This document shows positions 1-11,529 of a stretch of 64,000 nt of DNA, in pieces (the stretch's first letter is position 1; the number at the start of each line of letters is the position of its first letter). Made by a program: the position numbers and the translations under genes. The stretch is from Pleurodeles waltl (Eukaryota > Chordata > Amphibia > Caudata > Salamandridae), in assembly GCF_031143425.1 (NCBI RefSeq), contig NC_090439.1, positions 638,167,465-638,231,464 on the forward strand, written 5' to 3'. The notes beneath the pieces were generated by a model. That model searched no databases and had not been told where the DNA came from. It saw only the letters and a program-made list of their open reading frames with translations.

Positions 1-2350
1 GCATGCCATTCGGGTCAGAAATGCCCTTCCAATCCCTTTAACAGTGGCTCCTAGATTGAAGATCTTCAAAGTCAAACTAAAGGATAACCTATTAAACCTC
101 CCCTGATATCTCTCACTTTGTTCATGCCTGCTGATGATAATTACTGCCTTCTATTTTACTGCTGCTGACCGTGTATGTATAGAACCTGTCAGTTGCACCA
201 CTACTCGACACCTTGGGGTCTATTCCCAAAGAAAGTAGTAAAACTACATGCAGATTTGAAAACTAGGTCAGATAGTAGCTTTACTGATTTCTGGAATTCA
301 AAGTTCCATTTTTAATCTGCATGGAAATTTGCACCTGATGTCAGTTTTCAGGTGGCTTCCGGGGGAAACAATGTGGTTTCCATTCGGCATTCAATTACCT
401 CCGTGTGTTCTCCAGTGCACAGAACTCTGCACAACATGAATGGAGTCCTCTATGGAAAGAGACACTTTAATTTGTTTTTTTTATTTATCCCTTACCCTAG
501 ACCCTCAATTTTACGGGGTGATCTATTTCTCTTTCCCTTCTCACACTTTAAGAAGGTTTACATCATCACTCGATGGAGTAACTTCTGACGCTTCCCAGGC
601 TGGAATAGGAATGTGAAGGATTTGTGAATGCCCAGATATGTACTCATTTGTGGAAGATCACAAACTTCCAAAACTAACCATGCCATGGAAAACCCTCGAT
701 TCTGCCCCTTGAGTGGAGTTTATGGGGGAGAGATCCCATCCCTCATGGTGGAGATCTCTGCAAAAGTGGGTTTACCTCTGCCAGGAGTCCCTTGAGAATT
801 CCTGGCAGGCATAAGAGAGATAAATTATGTCATAAACTTACGTTTACTTGTGAATTTACTTTCTGTGTATAGCTTCCTTTATGTCAAATTCTTATCACCA
901 TGCAGAGATTCAAGTGAGCTTACAACACACTCAAACCATTTGAGTCCCACAACTGCTGCTTATTACACATATATATATATATATTTATTCCATTCTATAG
1001 TAATGCTGCTGTCTATATGTACATGTATATTTCTGATAAATGCCCTGGGGATGTGCTGATGACAGACACAGATGTATATAGCTGTGACTTGCTTCACTAG
1101 TGTACCTAAAATGTTATTTCTCGCTTCCCTTTTCTGTAAAGAGCTCTGAGCTCTGACACTCTTCGGGATCTTACAGTGCTTTGTGAAAGACTTTAAATTA
1201 AATGTCAAAAAAAATCTAAAAATATTGGTCTAATGAACTTTATACACCTTTTCACAGATGCAAACAGAGCACATTTTAATATTATGACTACATTTTGAAG
1301 TCCAGCCTTCACAGTTATGTTGTTTTACATTGTGTTATGGCAATACAGCGCCACTATAGGCCGTGCTGAAAAATAGATGTATTAGTATCGTAAATATTAT
1401 CCAATATCTTTTGCGATGCCCATAAGCAATAATATATTTTACACAGTCCTGGGAACAATTCTTCAACAGATAAACACAATTGAGATAAGGCATCAGTTAT
1501 TAAAAACAGATACTCATTCTCTACCATAACTAACCAGTTACCATAAAGCACTAAACATTCTGTAAATTAATATCTCACTATTATTTGTTTGTACTAAACA
1601 AACCTCTGGAACTTTAGGCAATGACTAATTTTCCACATCCCGCATTGCTTTAGAAATTAGAACTTTTGATTGTTTAATAAAACACAGGTTTATTTTTTCA
1701 CAGAAACAATTAGAAGTCCGCTGCTGAGTTAATTAAAAAGCATCCATAGTGCTTTAAACGTACTAAAAATATATCTTATGCTGGCCACCTGCATCTTGAA
1801 AAAGATTTTGCTTCATTTAGGTAACAACTGTAACCTTTTTAAATACTTTCAAATATCTTAGAAATTGTAAGTACCACTGTTGTATTTTTTTTTTTTTAAA
1901 CTACTGAAATGGTTGTATTTAAATTTACTGTAATGCATTAAATATATGTACCAGTGTTAAAAAAAAATATGTAGCATTGTTCAATCAACAATCCCAACTG
2001 TAGAAAACTCCAAACATACTTTCCTTAACGTTTGGACGTGGCTAGGTAATTTATTACTGAAAAAGGGGCTACCTCACCATGTTAATGTTTCGTTCGCTCA
2101 CTCTATAACGTAGTTAGGGATGGATTGGCTAACTAATGCGCTCATTTTAGTCACTGTTCTCTTGTTAGATCCAAAAAAATGAAATGACCAGGTGACATCA
2201 ATCTAATCAGATTATTAGCTATGTTGCTGTGAGTTTACCCATGAACTGGAAGATTCCAAGATTGCAGAGTGTATAGTGCTGTGTGTTGCTTATCGACTTT
2301 GATTTTTGGTACAATCTTTCATATCGCCAACTCCCACAGCTTAATTTGTG
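1..2350. other. Non-coding stretch, no gene recognised
   Basis: I see no exon, RNA gene or well-bounded transposon here. The sequence is AT-rich and stop-dense in all frames; the longest frames are about 80 codons and carry no recognisable domain. A short TA dinucleotide run lies at about 967-984, and A or T homopolymers of 8-11 bases lie near 1890 and 1960. Very old, unrecognisable repeats are possible. Confidence 0.6.
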
Positions 2351-2359
2351 CTTGTTGTT

Positions 2360-2695
2360 TCCGGTGCTGAGCACCAGCACTTATTTTTTAGGGCCGGCTC
2401 GAAGTCTTCTGCCTCAAGTATTTGCTGCGAGCAAAAGACACGTTTGGGAAAGACGGAGGAAGAGAAAAACGAAAAAGCGTCACGATGAGGGAAATCAGAA
2501 AACTGCAGGTGTGAGCTGAAGGGGCAGGGAGTGGCTTTAAATGGATTGAAGAGGTCAGAGATGGCTTCAGGATCACGCTGCCTCAGTATTCTGTGTTCGC
2601 AGATCTAATTCCAGCAGCCGCGTGTTTAAGAGGACGGCTTTGAGCACCGGCACCTTTTTATTTACAAATTAAGCACTGCCAACTCCCCTTTGTAT
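2360..2695 (+). repeat. SINE-like interspersed repeat, copy 1
   Basis: This segment matches the reverse complement of 11185-11495 over nearly its whole length. Shared blocks include the start around CAGCACTTATTTTT, TTCTGCCTCAAGTATTTGCT, GAAAACTGCA, a block near 2545 around TTTAAATGGATTGAAGAGG, GCTGCCTCAGTATT, and an end around TTTTTATTTACAAATTAAGC. A purine-rich core of GGAAAGACGGAGGAAGAG type lies in the middle. Two dispersed copies in opposite orientation show a mobile interspersed family of about 320 bp. I see no convincing tRNA-type promoter boxes, so the SINE class is an inference; it could be a piece of a longer element. Confidence 0.6.
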
Positions 2696-5055
2696 CTACC
2701 CGTTCCATGTTTCGATACAATTAATTGATTCTGCGAGAAATACATGAAACACTTGTATGCTTATTTTTTAAAATAAAATAAAAAAAACTAACGTTGAAAT
2801 TTGTTGAAGAAAGGTAAAAGTCCCACCTCACTTCCATAAGAGTAAACAAACCTGGCCGCTATGTTGGTGTTGGCCGAATTATGTATTGTTGCTCCCCCCT
2901 CCCAGGATCGCCGTCACCCTGTATTTTTCTTTCAGTGACCACTCAGCGCCCTTGTTGTGTCTACTGTCAGTGATGTCGCGAGCGCATTTTCTTTATTTTG
3001 GCTGAAAGCGAGGCTGCTGACCTTTGGAAGAAGCCCCTCGCCCAGCGTGTCTTTCTTTTATCTTGCCTTCCCCAGCTGCTGACGGAGGGAAGGGGGGCTC
3101 CAGGTTCCAGCAGGGGGGTGGGCAGCACAACTCCAGTATCGGTCAAGTACAAGTGCTGTTATTTTTCCTGTCATGTTTGTTGGGGCACCGCTATGGTTTA
3201 TTTTCCTTGCAGAAAGGCAGGAAGGGGATTTTGAAAAAAATACAGCGTGCCTGTCATCGGCAATTACTTGGCAGCGGTGCCTGGCACTGGGCTGCTGACA
3301 GTTTAAAGGTAAGGAGTGGTTGAGACCAACGCGAGCTGAAGCCAATACGAGCTGGAAAATGTACGGGAAAGAGATTGTGAAGCCCTACAGCCATTAAAAA
3401 AATCGAACGAAACAGATTGCACCTCATAAAATGACATTATTTTCTAGATTTAGCAAAACTCTGAGCACTGGTGGGCGCTCAGCCACTGACAGTGTATTTC
3501 AAATTAAGCTCCTGCTGAAACAGATTGAATTCGATGAATACTTTAAGAGCCATAGCAGTAACCAGGCTAATTTTTAAGCTTACAAGGAGAGTAACTTGAA
3601 AGCTGAGCTCCAACAATGAAGGTCACCTGAGGGATGGCTTGGAGAATGTTCATGCTCTGGATTTAAATGTCTCTCATCCAGAAACAGCCCTTTTTCAGAT
3701 ACTGCTAAAATTCAGGCACTGATGGGGCCGATTGAAATCTCCCATCATTTCCAGTGTGGAAAAGGAGTAGGAATACATGTGAAGCCCTGCGCACCAATAT
3801 GTTTGCTGCTGTGCACAAATCTGGCTATACATTCCCTGGAGTGCTCACTCACTACTGCTGGGAGTAGCTCTGCTCACATCGGAATCTTTGTGTGAGTAGT
3901 TCTTTTCTGTGAATGCAAACCCTTTCTTTTTAAAGTGCATAGGCAAAAAAATACTTTTTTTGCATGAAACCTAAGTTACAAGCCCTACTTTAAGACTGTG
4001 GTAAGACCAAGAGGTTTTTGTCAGAAAGTTGAAGACAGAACAGGGTAGTTTCCCATTTTTTAAGTATGTGAGAACGGCAGGAAACACATAATGCAACGAA
4101 ATGAGGAACACTACTGTGAAAAGGAAGCTGGCAAAGAGCAAGAAAAGGCATGATAAACAGAGTTTATCATATGCCTTTCTCTCACATTCCTCTGTTCGCC
4201 TCCCCTGGGTGTCTTCAACATTGACGCAGTCTCATCTGGCGTGCCTCATTTGATAGGTGCACAGTCCTCTCAGCAATCATGGCTTCCTTCCCTGACCTAA
4301 GGGAGAATGCATCCTTAAAACCACTTATCATTGGTCTTTAATTCGATTGGCCCTTATTAAGGAGAACTAAACAAATCTAGACTGCTCCATCTACTTCTTG
4401 AAATTATTAGCTGGTCTCCCATTCTGCCCTCATTGTAATGTTTTATCCTCCACAAAAGAGGCCTAATGTGCCTGGGCTGCAGCACAACTGACGGAATATA
4501 TGATGCCATACTTATGGTACAAAATGCTATAAAGCATATCATCAAAATAAACAGCATGGGAACTTCTATCCTGATTCCTGAGGGTGTCATGTCAATGTGG
4601 GCAATGGGAACTGAGGCACAAAGGCCCGTGCTGATGTGCTCTTGTCTGTTACTCCCTGACTCTTTCTAGCCGGGTGCAGTACTGGACTGCTGATAAAGGC
4701 ATCACGTTGGATGGAGGCACCTCCCTGGACGTTTTATGTCTAAGTTTTGGATCTAATGCACTCTACTCAAGAGTGAAGTAATCCATAAACCTCTTCAATA
4801 ATAATAATGATAACAATAATACCTATCAAAGTGCATGTATGCCAAGTCCATTTGTGAACATCTTACAAGACATGGATTGCAGAAGTAGCAAGGGCTCAAT
4901 CTAGACAGAGGTGTAGCTATGAGTGGTGCAGCAGGTGCAGTGGCACCATGGCTAAGAGGTGGAAAGGGGCCAGGCTGCCCTGCCCTGCCTGCAGTCCTTT
5001 TAGTGGCCGTCCTCTCACATTTTTACTGAACACAAAGCCTGCCATTATGGAGTTA
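2696..5055. other. Non-coding stretch, no gene recognised
   Basis: No coding region is supported. Overlapping frames of 60-99 codons around 3000-3345 occur on both strands in a locally GC-richer patch and show no domain. A small perfect-looking hairpin lies at 4143-4178. A short ATA/ATAATA-rich run lies near 4800. Confidence 0.55.
4143..4178. repeat. Short inverted repeat (hairpin)
   Basis: AAAGGCATGATAAAC is followed within a few bases by its near-complement GTTTATCATATGCCTTT. The arms are about 15 bp with a loop of about 4 bases. It has no poly-T tail or gene context that would make it a terminator, and it may be chance. Confidence 0.45.
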
Positions 5056-5059
5056 GAAT

Positions 5060-5345
5060 AGGTTACAGGGAGTACAGGGTAAGATATAAATGGAGGACAA
5101 CGAGGAAAGGGGTGGAAGGAGAAAGTAAGAGATAGAAAGGAGAGGAGAATAGGAGACATGACTTAATGAGAGAAGGACAAAATGATGACAGCAGGAGAAA
5201 GAAGATGAGGGTAAGGAAGAGAAAGGAGGAAGGAGATAAGAACAACTATCAGAAAAGGGGAAGAGAGTGGGGGGAAGGCAAAGGAGAGCGTGACTGGAGA
5301 TGAGATGAGTGGGCAGAGGGACTGAGCAGATGGAGAAAAAGAAAG
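5060..5345. repeat. Purine-rich low-complexity tract
   Basis: About 285 bases run as GGA/GAA/AGA-rich purine sequence on the plus strand with few pyrimidines. Similar stretches in opposite orientation occur near 16740-16880, 19930-20060, 38511-38640 and 41960-42030. It may be the decayed core of the same interspersed family as the copy near 2.4 kb, or independent low-complexity DNA. The apparent frames on the minus strand (Ser/Leu/Phe-rich) are composition artefacts. Confidence 0.6.
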
Positions 5346-6857
5346 ACAGATTAGGGAACTTGGGGACTCGTAAGCAGGGACACAGCTATCAACAGTGTAT
5401 CAGGTGCGGTGAAACTGGAGTCCACAGTGGGAGGGCCCCACTGCACTCCAATTAAGTCTGTATTTTTTATTACTAACCTAATGGTGGCTAATTTCCTTGC
5501 TTGCATTAGGGCCCAGTACGTGCAAGTGATGTAATTGAAGTCAGACTTCCAAAGAAAAGCTCGATATTCATAACTAAGAACACATATTCCTATGTTTTTC
5601 TTATCTAATCTTTAACCTCAGAGTGTGTGACCATATTGCTTAGAAATGAGGTTGCTCTTCTAAAGAAAGAAGGCTCCATCATTTGTTTGCCAAATATTTC
5701 CATTTTGTGGCTACTAGCCTTGTCTGCATGGATAGAGGCAAGTAGGCAGGAGTAGCGGTCACTGTGTAGTAACCATGCATAGGTCCTGGTAACCTCAAAC
5801 AACAGCTGATGGGACAGGGAGGCATTGTATGTTCTGATGACTGGTTTAGATGCACAGTGGGCTAAGGAAGAGTATTCTAGATGGGCCTACGTGTTTTTAA
5901 GGGCAGACTTCCCTCAAAAGAAAACAGTATTTTAAGTATCTTGAAAGTGTATTTGAACTTCCATGATTGCTTTCTGGGTACGTCTTAGGAGGTGAGATGA
6001 AAACACGATGAATTTAGAGAAAATGTAGAATAAAGGGGAAGCTAGTCATCAAAGGCCCTGATGCCCCAATATTTTCAACTGCTGTGACTCCAACTTCTCC
6101 TTCAATCTCCCTGATACTTTGAGCAGATGGGACCTCAGGACACCAAGTAACATCATACGACAGAATGAAACCTGGGGGGAATCCACCGAGAAGTGCGAGA
6201 CCCACTTATCCTCTAAAGTAGAGAGATTTGCAAGCTTTGTTTTTTGTTGACACACTGACCAGACTCTGAGTCTGCAGCTGCCTCTGTAAGCCCAAGTAAT
6301 TAGCCACATTGTCGGAGAAGGGATTTGTTCCATTTAGCAAAAGCCCACGTTTCCTAGTGCTGCCTGCCTCTGTGTGTGCTGTACAGCCAAGGCCTAAGTG
6401 GATGTGTGCATGATGGAAAATAGCAGCTTATTTTAAACACTTTAAACGAAAAAGCAGATTTAGATGAGGACGCCTTCAACAAGTACATTTCTCTATCCAA
6501 CCCTTCCTTAGACAAATCAAGGAAGAAGGTGGCCTTTACTCAGCTAAATGTCTGTAAGGTAGTTTGTGTATTAGATACCGTGTGGCACAGCTTTTGATAT
6601 GGTCTTAGCTGCTATCGTTAAGACTGTTCTTTCCACCTGGAAGCTTTTGGGTGGCTGTACCTGCTTGTGTCAGCTCCTGGTTGTTGAGAGGGGCCTCTCA
6701 CTTAAAGCGTGACCCCAACCTTGCATGATCAACACTTGTGCTCTGTCTCAGACCGAGCCTGGCGAATACAGCCTTCAGTGCTATACAGTGTACTGGGTCA
6801 TGATATTTACATCCGGGGCAGCAAGCTCAGGGTCCATTGGCCACTGTGGGAATTTTG
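5346..6857. other. Non-coding stretch, no gene recognised
   Basis: No domain, RNA gene or repeat boundary is visible. Frames of at most about 94 codons on the minus strand near 6050-6330 have no recognisable content. Confidence 0.55.
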
Positions 6858-6925
6858 AATTGTATTTATTTTATATATTTGAATTCATATCCTGCTTTTG
6901 TCCAAAGCGGTTACAAAACATATTC
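6858..6925 (-). mobile_element. Possible 3' end of an L2/SINE-type retroelement
   Basis: On the minus strand this reads as GTAACCGCTTTGGACAAAAG, then a 'gcaggatatgaattcaaata' step, then a TAAATA-rich tail. From memory, many vertebrate L2 LINEs and the SINEs that share their tails end with a similar 'cgctttgg...ggatataaat...' sequence. Only about 70 bases are visible and no coding part precedes them, so this is a tail-only remnant at best. Confidence 0.35.
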
Positions 6926-8379
6926 ATTACAAAGAATAAGGAACAGTAGAAAAGCGATATGAAACTTAAACAATGGTGACAAATATATGCAAGGCTCCAA
7001 AGAGCATCCGTATAACTCAATTTGATGTGTATTTTATAAACCATACTGAATAAAGTGCAAGTGAAATTAGTAGGTCTTGCAGCAGGAAACATAAACAGTA
7101 AACAAATTTACAACCAAAATGTTCGAAAATCATCACAGTTTCACTAAACGGGGTGAAACACGACTCAAAACAAATTCTAAAACACTGCAGATGGAATGGA
7201 ACAAAACATCACAAAATAGTCGAAAAAAATAATCATCATGGATCCTGTAAAATACGTTTTGCTTTTTTGATGGGGGAAGTGGAATTTACAATAAAAATAA
7301 AATAATGAATGATGATGGTAGCAAATGTTGACATGACTTTTGTTGGATCTGACATGCAGTACTGGAAGTCATCACATATTTAGCCCACCAAACACTTTGA
7401 ACAGTGCTTAGAGAACATTATTTTTGGATAAACCCTGCTCCTTTCTCACAGTCTCTCCTGCAATCACCGTTTCATGTTGGTACATAATTTACATCAGGTG
7501 GTTTGTTCTGTTTATTAATGTAGTGATTGATGTAGAGCTATTTAAAGCCATTTATTAAACAATACTAAACTATTTCCTGCTGTGAGCAGGCTCCACAAAA
7601 TGATACAATTATATTGTTTTATAAACAGAATCAGTTAACTTTTTACAGTTTGTTCTGCCGTTGACCTTACCACAGCATTTCCTGCTATAGGTTAATTTAG
7701 AGATTAGGAGAAATGGATGAGCACTTTGGCCTTACACGGTGCTTGCTGGTTGGTAGCCTTAGAGTTACATAGGATTTACTCAAATCAATATCTTTTCCTG
7801 CCACTAAAACAAAATCAGGAGGAAATGGACAAATGCGGGGGTCCTCCTTTCATCATTTGTGTGCTACCAGAGACTGGAAAGTACAGCGGTACCGAGGAAT
7901 GAGGTTTAGCAGCACCATGGACTCCACTATAAGAACTGATCTCGTCCATTTTCTATTTCTAAGTCATTTATTTGAGGCAGCTACTAGAACAGCATACTTA
8001 GCATACTTAATGGACTTAGGAGACTGGAGCACGCATTCGAATAAAGACTTATTGAGGGTTGACGCTTTCTTTACAATAACACAATCAGTAACGGGCTGTG
8101 TTTGGCTCCATCACAACCTTTAGATAAAAACTCTGAATTCAAAATATGAAAAGTGTTTCAGGGACCCCCCCCCCCCAAAAAAAAAAAAATGAAACACCAT
8201 TACATTTACAATAAGACAGCCACACGTGTCTCTCTAACTGGACTTTTGTAACTCCTATTTTTGTTTGGAGATTATTTGACATTAAGGACATCCTTGGGAA
8301 CAGGTCCACTGGTTTTCTGTTCAGCACTCGATCAGGACCAGTGCTTCACCACATAACACCACATTGAGAGTTCGACCAA
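6926..8379. other. Non-coding stretch with a C12A13 run
   Basis: No gene is recognised. At 8165-8189 twelve C are followed directly by thirteen A, an abrupt homopolymer junction. The rest is AT-rich unique-looking sequence with scattered stops. Confidence 0.55.
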
Positions 8380-8539
8380 GGGCCTTATTTGGAGTTTGGC
8401 GGGCTGGATACTCTCTAAAGGTGTGGCAGTTGTCCCTTCTAACACGATTCAGGTGCATTATAGCCTATGGCGTGCGTAATACAATGGACAGGGTATCTTT
8501 TACGTTTTGATGGAGTATCCCATCTGCCAAACAAGGCCC
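8380..8539. mobile_element. Fold-back MITE, 160 bp
   Basis: The left end starts GGGCCTTATTTGGAGTTTGG and continues to GGATACTC. The right end is its imperfect complement, GAGTATCCCATCTGCC followed by AAACAAGGCCC. The arms are about 30 bp with a small gap. Flanking triplets are CAA (8377-8379) and TAA (8540-8542), which suggests a 3-bp target duplication with one mutation, as in PIF/Harbinger elements. There is no coding capacity. Confidence 0.65.
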
Positions 8540-10919
8540 TAAGACTTCTTGTTATTTGGCATGGACCTAGGGGTACTGCTAGCATTGCAGGTAATGAGCC
8601 GCCTTGATATGGCCTTTTCTAATTATTAGACCATCCTGATGTCAGTCTCTACATTGTCAATTACTGCTGAAGATTTTACAAAGGTCCCGATCTCCAGAAC
8701 TTCATAAGTATAGTGACGTGGGAGGAAGGGAAAAAGTTGTTGTCTTACAAAAAATATATATAAATACATTTGTCATTTGGTTTGGTGCCACCTGTTTCCA
8801 GTGGTCACATCCAATCCATGGTCCAGTGATTTGTGGATTTTACACCGCACACAGGGATGCACCTTTGCTCCAAGCAAAATCAGGAGATGAAGCTCTGCCC
8901 ACATGAAGGTGACAAGCCCCTTTGCAATAGCCCTGTGTTTCTTTGGTACAAAATAAGTTGTGACACACCATTTTACTTGTGTTTTTGTAGAATAGTTGTT
9001 GCCAAAGCCTTGCAGTTTTGTAGTAATGTTAACAGGGTTATCATTATCCAGATAAGTGGTGTTTATTTTATTCACCATAGAGAACTAAAATGATAACTTA
9101 GATGCAAAAAGATTAAAACTGTGACTTTCAGGTTATCACAGCAGGAACACTAACCACCAAAGTATCTGCCTGCCAAGTGTATTTAGTGGCAAGATGGGGA
9201 AGGGGCTTAAGGTACATGATCAGAGATCTGTGCGTATCCTGCAATGTTTGGTACAATACTGGCATGAAAACACAGGTTATGAGCACTTGCTAGAGAGATC
9301 TTTATGCAATATGTTGGTATCAGGCTTCATTAATCATAGAATATCGTAGGCTGTTAATGTGCTTGCCTCTACGCACTGATTGTAACCTGTAGTTCGCACG
9401 ATCAAAACCTAATAATGTAGCCAAGTGCATTTCAGCATTGCTAACGATATCTGTTATAATTGAAGATTTATTTTTGGTAAGTAGGAGTCAGGTAGCCAAT
9501 CCACATAGGTTAAGAGGTTGTAGGGTGAGCTGCTCAGCCCTCTGTAAAAGCCAGCCATCCTTCCATTCACTCACCAACATTCTATGACGTCATAAGCTTG
9601 GCTGAGCAGAGCAGGGAAGCGGGGGAGCAAGGCATTACAAACACAGCTGATTATAATATTATGACACAATCTGCACGTCACAGGTTCCTAGAGTAGCCTA
9701 TGGGCCTGCTGCGCACGTCCGTTTGGAAACAGCAAGGCAGTACTTTGCATCCTTGCAGCACTGACTCAAAGGTTCGAAGTTGTGAGGTTGATAAAATGAG
9801 CATTGTTGGGTTGTTCAGTAGTTTCAACCCAATATTTAATACCAAAGTAGCTAAATTCTATTTTACTACTTATAATAAATTATTGCATTTTAGAGGGCAC
9901 TACGCAATTTTGCGACCTCTGATGGTTGCAAGGGTCAGTTGGCTCTGGCAAGAATCAGACTTGTGACCTGCATACCAAGGAACCACCCTGTTAGCTATAG
10001 GGTGTGCCATATAAATGCAATTATTGGTATAATTATGCACAATGACTTGCCACAGATGCCACATTACATCGCACTGAATGTAATGATTAGTCATGCCATT
10101 TTTCATATGAAGACAGGATGCCCGATAACTTACAAAAATCGATTGCTCATGTCTCTCCTTGATTTTCGGGTTATCACTCCACATATATTTTTAAATCCTT
10201 TGCATTTTTTATAGAGCGTGTAAAGCTTTCATAATGATTTTTGGCAACTTGGGGGGAGACTCATGAGATCTGCAGAGGTGACTTGAAGGCAAGGTAGGGT
10301 GAATAGCAGGCCTGGCAAAATTTCTGTCTGTCAAGAAATGCAGTTTAAGAGTGGCCTGTTCTCGTCCTTTGACGAATCATAGATATTTCGCAACCAAACA
10401 GTTTCCGAAATTCCTAGCGTTAGCTTGAAATCCAGCCAAAAGTGCTGAAAAATTCAGCAACGTAAAAATGGCCATTCCATGCAAAAATTCAGATGGGTGG
10501 CGACCTAAGTGCACAGATCTTGAAAGCTGTTTTATCTGAGCTGGACATTGCTAACAGGGATATCCTTTGTGATAAGGAACATGAGGCCATGGTAGGCATA
10601 CTTTTCATTTTCCAAAGTGTGGAAATAGCAACAGAGTTTAAAACAAACATTGAAGGAATGTGAGGTTAAACCTCGTCACTTCGGAATGTGGTAGACGATA
10701 AACCCACTCGATAAGTTCTGCATGTAAGAAAGCACTCCAGACCGCAGTGATTACTTGACATGGTATACCAACCTATGGGGATACAATATGGTATCTTTAT
10801 TTCTTTTGCATTGCACTCATTGAGAGGCATGATTTTGAACACTGTTTTCGAAAACTAGTTATTTACTGCTATGATATTCAGAGCAGTGACAAATGTGTTT
10901 CATTTTTATGGTCAAGCCT
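8540..10919. other. Non-coding stretch, no gene recognised
   Basis: No exon or RNA gene is supported. Frames near 8773-9093 and 9700-10214 overlap on both strands, lack domains and are under 102 codons. Confidence 0.55.
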
Positions 10920-11003
10920 GCAAGTGCATGCACTAGAGCATTCGTCTCGCATGCGAGACTCTGTTTTGTACAGTAATGGGCTTGGATCCCGCCTGCCACT
11001 TGT
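10920..11003 (+). pseudogene. tRNA-Ala(CGC)-like sequence (pseudogene or SINE head)
   Basis: The ends GCAAGTG and CACTTGT can pair as a 7-bp acceptor stem with one G-T pair. The block TAGAGCATTCGTCTCGCAT resembles the D-arm end and anticodon arm of a tRNA. Stem TTCGT pairs with GCGAG around the loop CTCGCAT, which would give anticodon CGC (alanine). The T-arm is poor (CTTGGATCCC instead of GGTTCGAATCC), the variable region is about 17 bases long, and no CCA follows. It is therefore degraded, either as a tRNA pseudogene or as the head of a tRNA-derived SINE. A chance match is possible. Confidence 0.35.
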
Positions 11004-11184
11004 TGGCTTACGTGGCACTCTTTTTTACAGCCTCGTAATTCGTTACTGCAGGCCTGCCATCATTTCTGTTCCTCTTTGTGGAACAGGGACCAAGCACTGA
11101 TTGATTTAACTTAAATAGGCTTGCCCACTGCTCCCACCACAATTGAGGTACTATTTTGTTCGTTTTTAACTTCTAGTGCCCTTC

Positions 11185-11495
11185 AAACAGAAGGCTTGTG
11201 ACCAATGCTTAATTTCTAAATAAAAACTTGCCAGAGCCCAAAGCTCTCCTCTGAAACATGGGGCTGCTGCAATTAAATATGCGAGCAGGTAATACTGAGG
11301 CAGCGTTACCCTGAAGCCATCTTGGGCCTCTTTAATCCATTTACAGTCACTACCTGCTCCTTCAGCTCACTCTTGCAGTTTTCTGCTTTCTCCCTTTGTG
11401 ACACGTTTTGTTTTTCTTTTCCTTCGTCTTTCCCATATGTCTTCAGCTAGCAGTAAATGCTTGAGGCAGAAAAATAAGTGCTGGCCCTCAAAAAT
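11185..11495 (-). repeat. SINE-like interspersed repeat, copy 2
   Basis: This is the reverse-complement partner of 2360-2695 and shares most of its length, including AATACTGAGGCAGCGTTACC, TTAATCCATTTACAGTCACT, the pyrimidine-rich core and AGCAGTAAATGCTTGAGGCA. It ends in a doubled motif GAAAAATAAGTGCTGG ... AAAAATAAGTGCCAG, directly beside the minisatellite. The doubled end may be an internal tandem duplication of the family. Confidence 0.6.
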
Positions 11496-11529
11496 AAGTG
11501 CCAGTGCCCGCACAGGAAACCACTGGCTC

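Noticed and set aside
3024..3345. Overlapping 95-99-codon frames on both strands, considered as an exon
   Set aside because: No domain, no clear splice signals at sensible positions, and the overlap on both strands reflects local GC content.
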